Shown: piece by piece, positions 30,985 to 41,757 of the stretch | Numbering within the stretch: position 1 is the stretch's first letter | Layout of the letters: each line of letters begins with the position of its first letter | NCBI GenBank assembly: GCA_949316235.1 | Contig: OX438747.1 | Coordinates: forward strand, 26,354,618 to 26,418,617 | Reading direction: 5' to 3' | DNA: 64,000 nt | Origin: Oegoconia quadripuncta | Lineage: Eukaryota; Arthropoda; Insecta; Lepidoptera; Autostichidae | Position numbers and translations under genes: made by a program | Notes under the pieces: generated by a model | Database searches by the model: none | What the model saw: only the letters and a program-made list of their open reading frames with translations | Told to the model about the DNA's origin: nothing

Positions 30985-31178
30985 AGTTTTTTTTTTTTTC
31001 AAAATCATAGGGTTCGATTTCTGGCTAGGAATATTGATTTTTCAAAATTTTTTTTTTTCATCAAAGTTTTAGTTTTCATCAAAATCGAACCCGCGACTCC
31101 TTTGAGTACTTTTCGCTATTCCTCGTAGTTTCGGATTTCACCATGCATGCCCACTTGAAAAATTCACGCTGTATACTA
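30985..31178. mobile_element. MITE family E, partial copy
   Basis: The right end CCCACTTGAAAAATTCACGC, with the subterminal ATCGAACCCGCGACTCCTTT, matches the right half of the element at 34210-34650. No matching left end is visible. Confidence 0.5.
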
Positions 31179-31599
31179 CGACATAAAATGTACTAATCTT
31201 TATTATTGTAAAAAACAAATCAGCTCCATCTAGGTTGCTTTTTAGCATCTAAGCTTGATCGAGCTTCTGGGCTTACTAACTTTAACTTGTACCACTAAAA
31301 TACCATAAAATTCTCATATTTTTTTTACATACAGTCTATTAATTTATATGAAAACTGGTTACTATGGTTACTGCAATAGAACAAGGAAAGTTCTCCGAGA
31401 AATGTCCAACAAGCAAAAGTCAATAGGGGTCATTGAAATAACTCATTTGTCCCACTAGTGGGCACCGAGCGTTGTATTATATTATAAAGAATTCTATTGT
31501 AGAGGTTGAGGGAGCCCGGCTATGGACCCGTGTTACAAATACAAGGTTGCGTTTACCAACTCGGTCAAAGGTGCGATTGTTTTATAAACCTCAAATTTT

Positions 31600-32450
31600 G
31601 ATGTGAACGTGTCAACCGAATGTCATACTATGAGGTCCGGAACGGTTAAGTTGTGTCAACCGAATGTCATACTATGAGGTCCGAAGCGGTTGTGTCCACG
31701 GAATGTCATGCTATGAGGTCCGGAACGGTTAAGTTGTGTCAACCGAATGTCATACTATGAGGTCCGAAGCGGTAGTGTCAACGGAATGTCATACTATGAG
31801 GTCCGGAACGGTTAAGTTGTGGCAACTGAATGTCATACTATGAGGTCCGAAGCGGTTGTGTCAACGGAATGTCATACTATGAGGTCCGGAACGGTTAAGT
31901 TGTGGCAACTGAATGTCATAGTATGAGGTCCGAAGCGGTTGTGCCAACGGAACGTCATAGTATGAGGTCCTGGAACGGTTAAGTTGTGTCAACCGAACGT
32001 CGTTACGTCATACGATGTCCGGAACAATTAAGTTGTGTTAACCGAACGTCATACTATGAGGTCCGGAACGGTTAAGTTGTGTCAACCGAACGTCATACTA
32101 TGAGGTCCGGAACGGTTAAGTTGTGCCAACCGAACGTCGTACGTCATACGAGGTCCGGAACAATTAAGTTGTGTTAACCGAACGTCATACTATGAGGTCC
32201 GAAGCGGTTGTGTCAACGGAATGTCATAGTATGAGGTCCGAAGCGGTTGTGTCAATGAAATATCATACTATGAGGTCCGGAACAGTTAAGTTGTGTCAAC
32301 CGAATGTCATACTATGAGGTCCGATGCGGTTGTGTCAACGGAATGTCCATAGTATGACGTTCTGGAACGGTTAAGTTGTCTCAACCGAACGTCATACTAT
32401 GAGGTCCGGAACAATTAAGTTGTGTTAACCGAACATCATACTTTGAGGTT
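31600..32450. repeat. Minisatellite with two alternating unit types (about 39 and 44 bp)
   Basis: Units of the form GTCATACTATGAGGTCCGGA then ACGGTTAAGTTGTGTCAACC alternate with a shorter form, GTCCGAAGCGGTTGTGTCAA CGG, over about 20 copies. The alternation suggests a two-unit higher-order repeat. No open frame of note is present. Confidence 0.92.
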
Positions 32451-32826
32451 GCAATCCGTGAACGCAGCTCTGTGTATCTCGAAGTCGTAGGTCCAATTCT
32501 GGCTCTGTATTGTCATTTTCGCATTGCTGGAACTTGCAGCCGGCCCCCCAACCCACTAGCTGTAAACGTCGGAGGATATATAACACGAAGTGACCAAATT
32601 CATTCCCCAACGGTTTGTAATATATTGTAACGTGTAATATAATTATTTGTAATATTATGTAATTAAATAAATTATGTAAAGACTCTGTGTACATTAAATG
32701 TTATTCGTTAGCTAGGTAATGTTAAGGAGAGGTGGGTGACCCGGCTCTGAGCCGGTTCGAATGTGCTTATCGAACCGCCCGGTCATAATTATTCATACAG
32801 GGCTTATTCTATATGATTGATTCGAT

Positions 32827-33015
32827 GACCTGTTTGGTATAGTGGTTGGAAACCTTGACTGCTATATCAAAAGGTCGCGAGTTCGAATCCCGCTGGGGGC
32901 ATATGTTTGTATGATAAATACGGACACGTGTACTCGAGGTATATATGTATATTTATTAGCTTAATGTGGAACTAGATGGCGCTGTGTATGTGCAAAGATA
33001 TTTATTTTATTGAAG
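32827..33015 (+). mobile_element. SINE family B copy
   Basis: Head GTTTGGTATAGTGGTTGGAA, B-box CGAGTTCGAATCCCGCTGGG and 3' part GGAACTAGATGGCGCTGTGT are present; the middle is shortened. Confidence 0.85.
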
Positions 33016-33091
33016 ATAGCAAATTAATTCAATCTATACTCTGTTTGACTTTGACTAGACTATAATTTTAGACAAGTTATATATTATAAAT

Positions 33092-33252
33092 TAATATTTC
33101 GGACAATTACACCAAACATCTAGTCCCAAACTAAGCTTGTACTATGGATGCTAGATAAGATAACGGATAAACATACTTAAATATTTATATAAACATCCAT
33201 GACTCGGGAATAAATGTATTCATCGCACAAACATATACACCTCGCGGGATAC
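33092..33252 (-). mobile_element. SINE family C copy, head truncated
   Basis: On the minus strand the 3' part (CTAGTTTGGGAC reversed at 33118) and body are present; the head stops within the B-box (CTCGCGGGATA). Confidence 0.75.
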
Positions 33253-33259
33253 TTCGGAT

Positions 33260-33960
33260 GGTAAAGCTTGAAAAATTGCCCTATATGATTATTTATGGAA
33301 CCGACTGTACTTGAGCTGTTGAACTGCAACTCAAATGAAAAGTAAACATCTTACGATTCATAAAAACAAAAAAATTGGATTGGTTTAGTAAGATTCAGAC
33401 TCAGTGACTCACGAGATGAGTCGTTGAGCCGCACTTACACCTACCCTCATAATTGAGTTGACACTTTTAGATACTATAGCATCTCAAGTGTCAATTCAAT
33501 CTCGATTTCAACAGTGGCGCCACCTACCGACACGTACTCGTCTAAAATAAATACTTTTAATCGCAACTACTGTAAAAAAACTGGCGTCTTAATTTTAAAA
33601 TTGACATGTTTTATTTATAGTCTGATTGTAAAATTAGCTGAAAGTATTTTGAGGGCAATGTCAGACCAATTTAGAAAATCTCCGAGAATACAAGCAATTA
33701 CGTCATCGCGATAAATCAAACCAATTGGTTTATCGAAATAGCTTCCATATCTGTCATCTGGTGACATCTGTCCCGGTACAGCAAAGCTGATGTCAGTCCC
33801 TTTTGCCTTGACTATTCAAAATTCTTACTATGTCAATAGCATTAAATGAAATAGGAAATAGTAGGCAATAAATAATTTTTATTATTATTACTATTAAATA
33901 AAAAAATCACAGATCACTACCTTGGAATCTGAATCTGCCAAATTAAGTGAATTGGCATAT
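33260..33960. other. No recognisable gene
   Basis: Unique-looking AT-rich sequence. A 66-codon plus-strand frame at 33514-33714 shows no recognised motif or initiation context, and I do not call it. Confidence 0.4.
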
Positions 33961-33965
33961 TTTTT

Positions 33966-34190
33966 TTCGGACACTGGAGCACAGATTACTAATAAGTTAC
34001 TAAAGTAAACTGGAGTCCTAAACTAAGCAAAGCTTGTACCATGAAGACTAGATAACGGATAAAATAAACATCCATGACTCGGGAATAAATGTTCGTATTC
34101 ATCACACATACATTCACCCGTCGCCGGATTCGAACCCGCAACAGTTAGTTACACTGACAGGGTCACTATCCACTACACCAACCGGTCGTC
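33966..34190 (-). mobile_element. SINE family C copy
   Basis: On the minus strand the head GACCGGTTGGTGTAGTGGAT and B-box GCGGGTTCGAATCCGGC are present, with the 3' end TCCGAAAAAAA at the left. Confidence 0.82.
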
Positions 34191-34209
34191 ATTAATAAAA
34201 ATTATATAC

Positions 34210-34650
34210 AGGGTGAATTTTTCAAGTGAGCGGATATGCAATACCGAAACTATATAGCCGTATGCCATTACTTCACAGAATTCGTAATTTATTAGCAGCT
34301 CTATCCAATGGCTTAATAATAGTGTGGTTTTTTTTTCTAAATCGACGGGTACCAGTCGGGAATACGAATATTGATTTTTCGAAAATCCAATGATGCAGTT
34401 TAGGTTTTAGGCCTGTATTAATAAACCGTTCTCAAGATTGACATGGCCTCAAGTTGACGCTTGAGAATCTGCTGCATATTAAAACGGCATCGGAAAAAAT
34501 GGTCTTGAGCCTGAGGCGCGATCTCAATCTCAAGAAAGATTTATTAATACGGGTCCTAGTTTTCATCGAAGTCGGACTCTGACTCCTTTGATTACGTTTC
34601 GCTATTCCTTCTGATTAGGTCTTGCACGCCCACTTGAAAAATTCACCTGT
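34210..34650. mobile_element. MITE family E with a MITE D nested inside
   Basis: The left end CAGGGTGAATTTTTCAAGTG and the right end (reverse complement) CAGGTGAATTTTTCAAGTGG form inverted repeats flanked by TA. Bases 34407-34557 are an inserted MITE D; joining across it restores GGTTTTAG|TTTTCATCG-type continuity seen in the partial copy at 31060. Confidence 0.75.
34407..34557. mobile_element. MITE family D, copy 3
   Basis: The left end CTGTATTAATAAACCGTTCT and right end TCTCAAGAAAGATTTATTAA, TACGGG are inverted repeats; the 150-bp interior is dense in TTGAG/CTCAA. Confidence 0.8.
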
Positions 34651-35149
34651 ACATATATTTAGAACCATGCTCCCTGACGCTGCCTTTAAAATACTTTCAG
34701 CTAATTCTGTTGTCACGGTCCAAAAACGAGCATCAAAGTTCATTCATTGCTAAACTCTTGAGTGGTGGTCGTAATGATTCGACACGTGTAATTCAAACTA
34801 TTGTCAATAGATGTCATTGTATTGAATTATTTGAACAAACAAATGTAATTTGAATCTGTGTGGAGTCATCTTAAACCAACCGAAGTTTAGTGGACACGTA
34901 ATTTTTTGTTTATCAAAAAGCAAAATTAATTCAACATCGCTAAATTTCAATTACAATGCAATAATTTTGGACATATTGTTTTAAAATCAGCGCCACCCAC
35001 CGAAGCCGTACTATACATAAGATACATAGTCAGAATAAACATTCAGAAAGTACGAGAGTAAAAGAGATAGGTATCTGTAAGCTATTGCGCTTCAAATGTA
35101 TCGCCACGGGACATTTATGGTTAAACTTCACCACACACGGTACAGATAT

Positions 35150-35670
35150 TACCTTAAATATACGTCAAATATATCGTAATATGTCGAAAGATTGTCGATG
35201 TCGATATGCATTGAAATCTCGAACGAATGAGAATCACCACCCCGGAGCCTGATTCTCACATACTCGAGATTTCAATGTCGAACGACATCAATAGGTTTGT
35301 CACTTTTACACACGTAAATAAGTGTGAAAGAGATAGACATGCCAATGTCTATCGATAGACAAATGTCGAGTGTGCGAGAATAGGGGTCCTGAACATTCTC
35401 ACGCGTTCGAGATTTCACATATAGACATTCCAATGTCTCTCCACAGTGAAAAGTCGAGTGATCGAGAATCGGGATCCTGAGACTCTCTGACTATTTCATA
35501 TCGCACTGTGTAAAAGACAGGGGCAAGTATAAACCATAAACGAATAGAATGGCGATATATTGGGAGTATTTTCGTGTCTTTGGGAGCGTTTTCGTGTCTT
35601 TGGGAGCATTTATGTGTCTCTGTGAACATTTTCGTGTCTTTGGGAGTCTTGGGAAGAATATCTATCTCTT
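35150..35670. repeat. Inverted and tandem short repeats
   Basis: Bases 35200-35480 repeat TCGAGATTTCAATGTC-like words in both orientations with AATGTC and GATAGACA motifs, consistent with a foldback element. Bases 35568-35650 are a 25-bp tandem repeat, TTTCGTGTCTTTGGGAGCGT. Confidence 0.55.
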
Positions 35671-35855
35671 TTACTGTAAATAATATCATTGAGCGGCACG
35701 GTTTAGTTACAATTACATATGTCCAGCAACAGATGTTAATGTTTGTTTTTAAATCATAGTTTTATCATATCTCAAATTGTTAAAGAAATAATAGAATAAT
35801 ACGAATTTGAAGTGAATAAAATGTTATGATTATTCTATTTCTTTTGTTTGATTTG

Positions 35856-36132
35856 ACGACCTGTTTGATGTAGTGGTTAGAAACTCTGCTGCTATCTATA
35901 CCAAAAGGTCGCGGGTTCGAATCCCGTTAGGGGCATATGTTTGTGTGATGAATACGGACATGTGTACCCGAGTTATGGATGTTTTTCATTTATATAATAA
36001 GTATTTATTTACAAAAAAAAAATGTATTTATATATTATATCAACCATCTGGTATCCACAACACAAGCCTATAGTTGCTTACTGTGGAACTAGATGGCGCT
36101 GTATGTATGTCTAAGGATATTTATTATTATTT
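35856..36132 (+). mobile_element. SINE family B copy (full length)
   Basis: GACCTGTTTGATGTAGTGGT, GCGGGTTCGAATCCCGTTAG, body and 3' part GGAACTAGATGGCGCTGTAT are all present. Confidence 0.88.
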
Positions 36133-36371
36133 ACTTTGTATCGTCATCTCGGCCCGTAAACATCCCACTGCAGGGATATAGGCCAAACTGGTAAACCAAA
36201 AACCAATTTAATTAAATAAATAATTGGGTTAATTTTGCCAAATTTAAACTATTTTATTTATTTATTGTAATTGCAACATGTACACATACTTATACCATTT
36301 ATTTTCCACACACATAAATATAAATATAAGCTGTATATAAGTGTAACAAGACATTAAAGAAAGCTCGTACT

Positions 36372-36540
36372 AATAAAACTGTCCCAAGACTGAGAAAAAC
36401 TTGTAGAATGATACTTGAGAATATTATATTTCTTCCGTCTAATCTGAACTTGAACAGTATCAAATATATAATATATTATTGAGAGTGAGACTCGATCTCA
36501 ATCCTGAGACTGCCCCGTCAATACGGCCCTTAGTTTTCAA
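36372..36540. mobile_element. MITE family D, copy 4
   Basis: The left end ACTAATAAAACTGTCCCAAG and right end TCTCAATCCTGAGACTGCCC, CGTCAATACGG are diverged versions of the family ends. Confidence 0.6.
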
Positions 36541-37221
36541 AAAAAAAAGAAGCTATTTTACAAAAGATAATAATAAATAAAAAAGATATGCGTGCGTGTG
36601 TGGTGGGAACAGACTCAGCGTACGCTGGGCGGCGCAGCCACACAGCACTGATTTTCAGCCTGCACCTGACTACAGTAACAACAGTTATTTTTTAATTTAC
36701 GCACACATCACAAACAAACATCTTTCAATAAATATTAAATACTTATGCTAATAACAGTAATTATAGTATAGTACCACATACCCTGTCAGGGTGAAGCAGC
36801 GGTCAGAGGACGTCCTGTCTAATTTATTTACCTACTATACAATTTTTGTGTAATCTCGCAATTACAGGGTGTTTTGTACATACTAGGTATGTAGATACAC
36901 TACAATATCTCAAGTGTCAAGTGCTCATCTCAATCTTGAGATCGCTTTATGAGAGACTCATGTCCAGCGGCGCGACTTGTGGAGACTGATGCTTTCACAC
37001 TTAAGTCCAACTAGAGACGTTTTCGAGAACAATAAAACAAGCTTTGTTAAAATCAAATGCATTTATTTGGAAATACATACATATATTTATCCCAAATGGG
37101 GTGATCAGAGATATACCAAACTACAATTTATCAATTGAGACCTGCAGAGTCACTTAGAGATAGGTTTAAAGTGTATAATATTCTAACCTTTTCGTCACAG
37201 TACATTTTTGAAAATCTAATG
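36541..37221. other. No recognisable gene
   Basis: AT-rich, with a short GC patch at 36595-36665. Bases 36895-36950 contain another TCTCAATCTTGAGATCGCTT motif, probably a MITE D scrap. Confidence 0.4.
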
Positions 37222-37503
37222 TAGGGGGAGGGGGGGGCACATTGATTCACGGGGCACATTGGTACAGTATCTATATCTCAAAACCGATAAACGCTACACA
37301 GTCCGGCACATCACTAGAATGCTCAAGGGCATTCACAAGAATGACAGTTGTGACACCGTTCGCCGCCAGTTTGCCATTGGACCTCAACGGTCACTAACGT
37401 GTTGAAAGTGGCGTGCGCCGCTGCCTACAAAAAAAAAACGTGAAATGTAATTGTGTCTCAGGAGGATTCTTTTAGTTGTTTTTGTTATTATTTGTTACTA
37501 CAG

Positions 37504-37708
37504 GTAAGTAAATATAGTTATTATTGTATTTTAAAATGTTTCTGATTGCATTATTATTATATATTAGATAAAATTAATTGTTTGTGGAAAAAGTCCGTTG
37601 GGGCACTTTGATACGGTAATGTGCGGGGTACAATGATACGTATCAATCTGCCCCTCTAGTGTATTAAAGTGCCCCGTCAAAAATAATAGTTTATTTTCTT
37701 TTTTTCAG
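37504..37708 (+). other. Probable 5' UTR intron of the pogo transposase gene
   Basis: Donor CAG|GTAAGTAAAT at 37504 and acceptor TTTTTTTTCAG ending at 37708 are both strong. The ATG at 37712 follows three bases after the acceptor. The intron contains subterminal repeat motifs. Confidence 0.65.
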
Positions 37709-37711
37709 AAA

Positions 37712-39966
37712 ATGGTGCGCACGTACAAACCCAAAACTGATAGAAAAAATATCAATGAAGAAAACATTGAAGACGCAATACGTGAAGTATTGTCAAAGAC
37801 TTTATCTATACGCAAAGCAGCCGACAAATATAGCATCAAAACTGCGACCCTACAACATCGCATAGAAAAAGCCAGAAAATCATTTGAAGCTACCAGAATA
37901 TTATCTACAAATGAAGCATCCTCTTCATTACAAGCAGAATCTTCTTTATCACAAGCAGGTCCATCTTCACCACAAATAGCACCATCTATGGAGATGGCAC
38001 AAATAGCGTCATCTTCAGCACACACTACTACTGCAGCTTTATCATCACACACTGCTACAGCTACTTCATCAAACATCTATGGTTCCAAGTATACCGTTGC
38101 ACAAGTTTTTTCAATCGAACAAGAAAAGGCATTGACTCAATATTTATTGAATTGCAGTAAAATGCACTACGGCCTTACATTGAGACAGCTTTTGACTTTG
38201 GCATACGAGTTCGCAGAATCCTCAGGGTGTAATTATCCAAAACCCTGGAAAAAAAACAAATGCGCTGGAAAAGATTGGGCAGCTGGCTTCAGGAAGAGAA
38301 ACCCAGAATTGAGTCTACGAAAACCAGAAAACACAAGCGCAGCAAGAAGCTTTGCTTTTAATAAAGCTGCTGTAGCTCAATTTCATGATAATTACGAACG
38401 CATAATGAGACAGTACAATTTTACACCCGATCGAATAATAAACTTAGACGAAACAGGCATAAGCACAGTTCTTTCTACTCCTAAAGTTATTGCTGGAAGA
38501 AAACAAAGACAGGTGGGACAAATAGTTTCTGCAGAACGCGGAGAGTTAGTTACTTTCTGTGGTATTATTACTGCTACTGGTTCTTCTCTTCCTCCAGTTT
38601 ATGTCTTTCCAAGAGTTCACTACAAAGATCACTTCCTAAATGGAGCTCCTGATGGAAGTCTAGGGTTGGCAAACAGAAGCGGCTGGATGACATCAGAATT
38701 GTTTATAAGAGTTTTGAAACACATTCAACGTCTTACTTCGAGCAATAAAGATAACCCAATTCTAATCATTTGTGACAACCACGAATCGCACATTTCAATA
38801 GAAGCTGTTAACTACTGTCGTGACAACGGTATTGTTTATTTGAGTCTGACCCCACACACGTCACACAAATTGCAACCGCTTGATGTCAGTGTGTTCGGAC
38901 CCTTCAAAGGCAAATTGAAGATAGCTTTCAACGACTGGCACATTCAAAATGTTGGAAAGACTTTGACCATATACAACATTGCTGAACTGTCAAAATTAGC
39001 ATATTTGGAATCATTTACACCAAAGAATATCATAGGTGGTTTTTCCAAACCTGGAATTTGGCCAATTAATAAACTGGTATTTGGCGACGACGACTTTGCA
39101 CCGATAGACATTTTCAGCACAGGTTATCACGATTTGACAGATGAGAACACTCACAAAACACTTTTGTAGACTCGGAAACAAGTCAAAATAATGAAGTTGT
39201 TGATAGAGAACAAAATAAAACTCCTACTTTGGATACCGACCCAATTTCAGTGTCTGATGCTGACGATTCTCTACATGTTTCTTCATCATAGGCTATGCTT
39301 ACTCCTGACGTAGTTAGACCTTATCCAAAAAAGGCGATTACTGACAGTGTCTTAAAAAGAAAAGGAAGAGAAAAGGGACGATCAAGAATATACACTGACA
39401 CACCAGAAAAAAATAGATTAGAAAGCTTACGTAATGAAAAGGACAGGAAAAGAGAATTACAAAAAGCAAAACAGCATGCAAAAGAATTGAAAACAGCGAA
39501 AAATCTGTTGGGGTTAACTGAGCCAAAAAAGAAAAAGAGAGTAACTTCTTTGCCTGCAGAAATAGATTCCGATTCTAGTCTAGATGAAGTCGTGATGACG
39601 AGTGATAGTGAAGACATTGAAATGCCATCGGAATCAGAAGAAGAGGTAATTAATGAAGAACCAGTTAATCCTGAACACATAAATATTGGAGATTTCCTAC
39701 TAATTAAGTTTGAGAAGAAGAAAACTGTGATTCACTACGTTGCCAAAGTCGTATTTAAGTATAATGTGACAGAATATGAAGTATCATATCTCAGAAAAAA
39801 AACAGGGTCTTATAAGTTCATATTTCCAATTGTGGAAGACAAAGCAAGTGTGGATGTTAGAGATGTAGTTTTGCAATTACCAAAACCAACTTTCTCCAAA
39901 GGCACATCTCGAACATCGTCGCTTTATTCATTTTCGGTAGGTTTAACTCGATATAATATCCAGTAG
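37712..39966 (+). pseudogene. Pogo-family transposase, broken near its C-terminus
   Basis: The first frame (37712-39169, 485 residues) holds a Pipsqueak-type helix-turn-helix (AIREVLSKTLSIRKAADKYS), a CENP-B-like HTH with WKKNKCAGKDWAAGFRKRNP, and a DDE_1 catalytic domain: INLDETGIS (first Asp), IICDNHESH (second Asp) and LQPLDVSVFGPFK (third Asp). A one-base change in the T-run at about 39161-39165 ends this frame; the adjoining frame continues through SQNNEVVDREQ to a TAG at 39289, then from ATG 39295 to 39966 with a basic stretch, an acidic stretch (DSEDIEMPSESEEE) and a C-terminal domain (INIGDFLLIKFEKKKTVIHY). That tail normally belongs to the same protein in insect relatives. The catalytic part is undamaged, so partial activity cannot be excluded. 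It would cut and paste at TA. Confidence 0.85.
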
Positions 39967-40621
39967 ATTGTTTTGTAATTTATATGAGAGTTTTTATGAT
40001 TATTTTTGTTAAATTTTTGATGTTTGTTTAATTTTTTAAGAAAACTATTGTTCATTTTGATAGGAGGTTCTAATATTATATTTTCATTAACAATATTCAA
40101 TGTTAAAGTCTGATTACTTAGTATAAGTATATAACTGATTATATAATTAAGAAAATAACAGAGAATTAGTCTTGTTCTATGATGACAATATTGTTTTTTT
40201 TTGTGATTATATTTCTTAAGTAACTTAAGAGACTGATTATGGCTAATGTGCACTCTTAATAAAAAGTGTTTTGCGATCTCAATCAATAAAATTGTTTTAT
40301 TTCTTAATTTTAAGTAATAATACAGTTTATATTGGGTTTTTAGTCAGTTTCAATTTGCATTTCATATGGATCTAAAATACGTATCAAACTGCCCCACCCC
40401 ATGTATCAAAGTGCCCCACTGGTGGGGCAGAATGATACAAACATTTTATTTTCTTAAAATCACATTATCTCTATACGTCGCCAATTTTTGCGGTTTTTGC
40501 GTAGCCAAAATGTAAGCTGACATATCAGCCAATGCACACATCAAAACAAATATTTAAATATAATGCTTTATGGTCCTCAGAAAAGAGATTTAATTTTTGT
40601 GTATCAAAGTGCCCCCCCTCC
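39967..40621 (+). other. Pogo element 3' UTR and right subterminal region
   Basis: The stretch is AT-rich non-coding sequence with AATAAA-like signals near 40257-40292, then subterminal motifs (TATCAAACTGCCCC, TATCAAAGTGCCCC, GGGGCAGAATGATAC) and the right inverted end. Confidence 0.65.
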
Positions 40622-40705
40622 TATGTCAAAAAAAATATAGCATCATTTAGGAAAAATAGTGATAGATATAAAGGATAGCTGGAGCGGCGGTAGGAGGAAA
40701 TCAAA

Positions 40706-40893
40706 CAATGTTAAGTGAAGATGAGGTCGAAGTTGGAAGCGTACTGACCCGGAAACCCCAACACATTTGGGGAACTGGCTATCTTATCTTTGACAACCGG
40801 AACACAACAATACTAATAACATTGCTGCTTAGCGGCAGATTTAGATAAGATGGTGGTAGCTAGCCAGGCGGACATTTAAAATGCCCTACCACC
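40706..40893 (-). mobile_element. SINE family A, copy 11 (partial)
   Basis: ATGTTAAGTGAAGATGAGGT to ACATTTAAAATGCCCTACCA; both termini are missing. Confidence 0.82.
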
Positions 40894-40998
40894 TAATACA
40901 GTCCATAAAAGTTAATGTGCATTTTATTAAATACCAGCGCGCACAATCATGGCGTCAGAAGTTGGTGGTTAAGAAGATAAGAAAGAAATAAGACCAAC

Positions 40999-41441
40999 AA
41001 TGACTACAGACAAGGTACACAACATAATTCTAGCAAATAATTTAAAACCATTGCTCTTAACAAATGGCGGTACTAATGGAAATGACTTGGCAAATTCATA
41101 TGAAAAATGGAAACTATGGAAACAAAAATTTAGAATCTACTTTGATGCCAACGACTTAGAAAAAGTTTCCAATAATAAGCAGATAGCTATTTTTTGAACT
41201 CAATAGGGGACGGAGGTCTAGACATATACAATTCATTCGACCTCGACACGTCTAAAGAAACACTAGCAAGTATTTTAGCTCTAAATTTAATGCCAAATTC
41301 AACTCTTGTCAAAACAACGGTTGAAAGATATAATTTTTTCACAAGATATCAAAAAATAGACGAAACTTTAGATGAATACGTTACGATTTTGAATAATTTA
41401 TCGTCTGGATGCGATTTCAAAGAATTAAAAGAATCCCTAGT
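40999..41441 (+). pseudogene. Gypsy gag, 5' part (broken)
   Basis: Two overlapping frames read SYEKWKLWKQKFRIYFDAND (capsid start, typical of gypsy gag) and LVKTTVERYNFFTRYQKIDE, then LDEYVTILNNLSSGCDFKEL. A frame change at about 41190-41200 separates them. The second frame continues straight into the copia LTR at 41442. The capsid protein would form the RNA-containing particle; this copy is inactive. Confidence 0.75.
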
Positions 41442-41493
41442 TGTTAAAACAATAGAATTGTGTATCGTTAATCTGTGGTTGTTGCCGCCTTTA
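41442..41493 (+). repeat. Copia 5' LTR, first part
   Basis: TGTTAAAACAATAGAATTGT to GCCGCCTTTA matches the start of the 3' LTR (49099-49150) base for base. It is split here by the Harbinger insertion; TTA at 41491-41493 is the left target duplication. Confidence 0.92.
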
Positions 41494-41757
41494 GAGGTAG
41501 CGCGCACCGGTGACTTTTGTCACCGTGACTGTTTCGTCACTCACATCAAGTCTATGAGTATGTATGGAGGTGCGCGCACGTTACGACGTGACAATTGGGT
41601 GACATTTTTGTCCGCCGACCAGCGGACAAGCCCGTGACGAAACTGTCACCGCGCCGCTAGGTTTTTATAGCAGCGCGCGCACGGGCAACAAAATTGTCAC
41701 TCAACACGTAGTTCTTCCGCCATTTGCATTCGGACCGTCGTCTTTAGCGAACGCAAA

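Larger units (their letters stand above)
37224..40621 (+). mobile_element. Pogo/Tigger-like DNA transposon, near complete
   Basis: Both ends carry GGGGGAGGGGGG-type inverted repeats running into CACATTGATTCAC (left) or, reversed, CACTTTGATACAC (right), and are flanked by TA at 37222-37223 and 40622-40623. Subterminal copies of GTATCAAAGTGCCCC occur near both ends (37600-37675 and 40378-40440). The transposase lies between. Length is about 3.4 kb, ordinary for the group. Confidence 0.85.

Noticed and set aside
36600..36670. Shared CTGATTTTCAGC scrap at 36640, 49855 and 56075
   Set aside because: Too short to define an element; probably part of an unidentified repeat.
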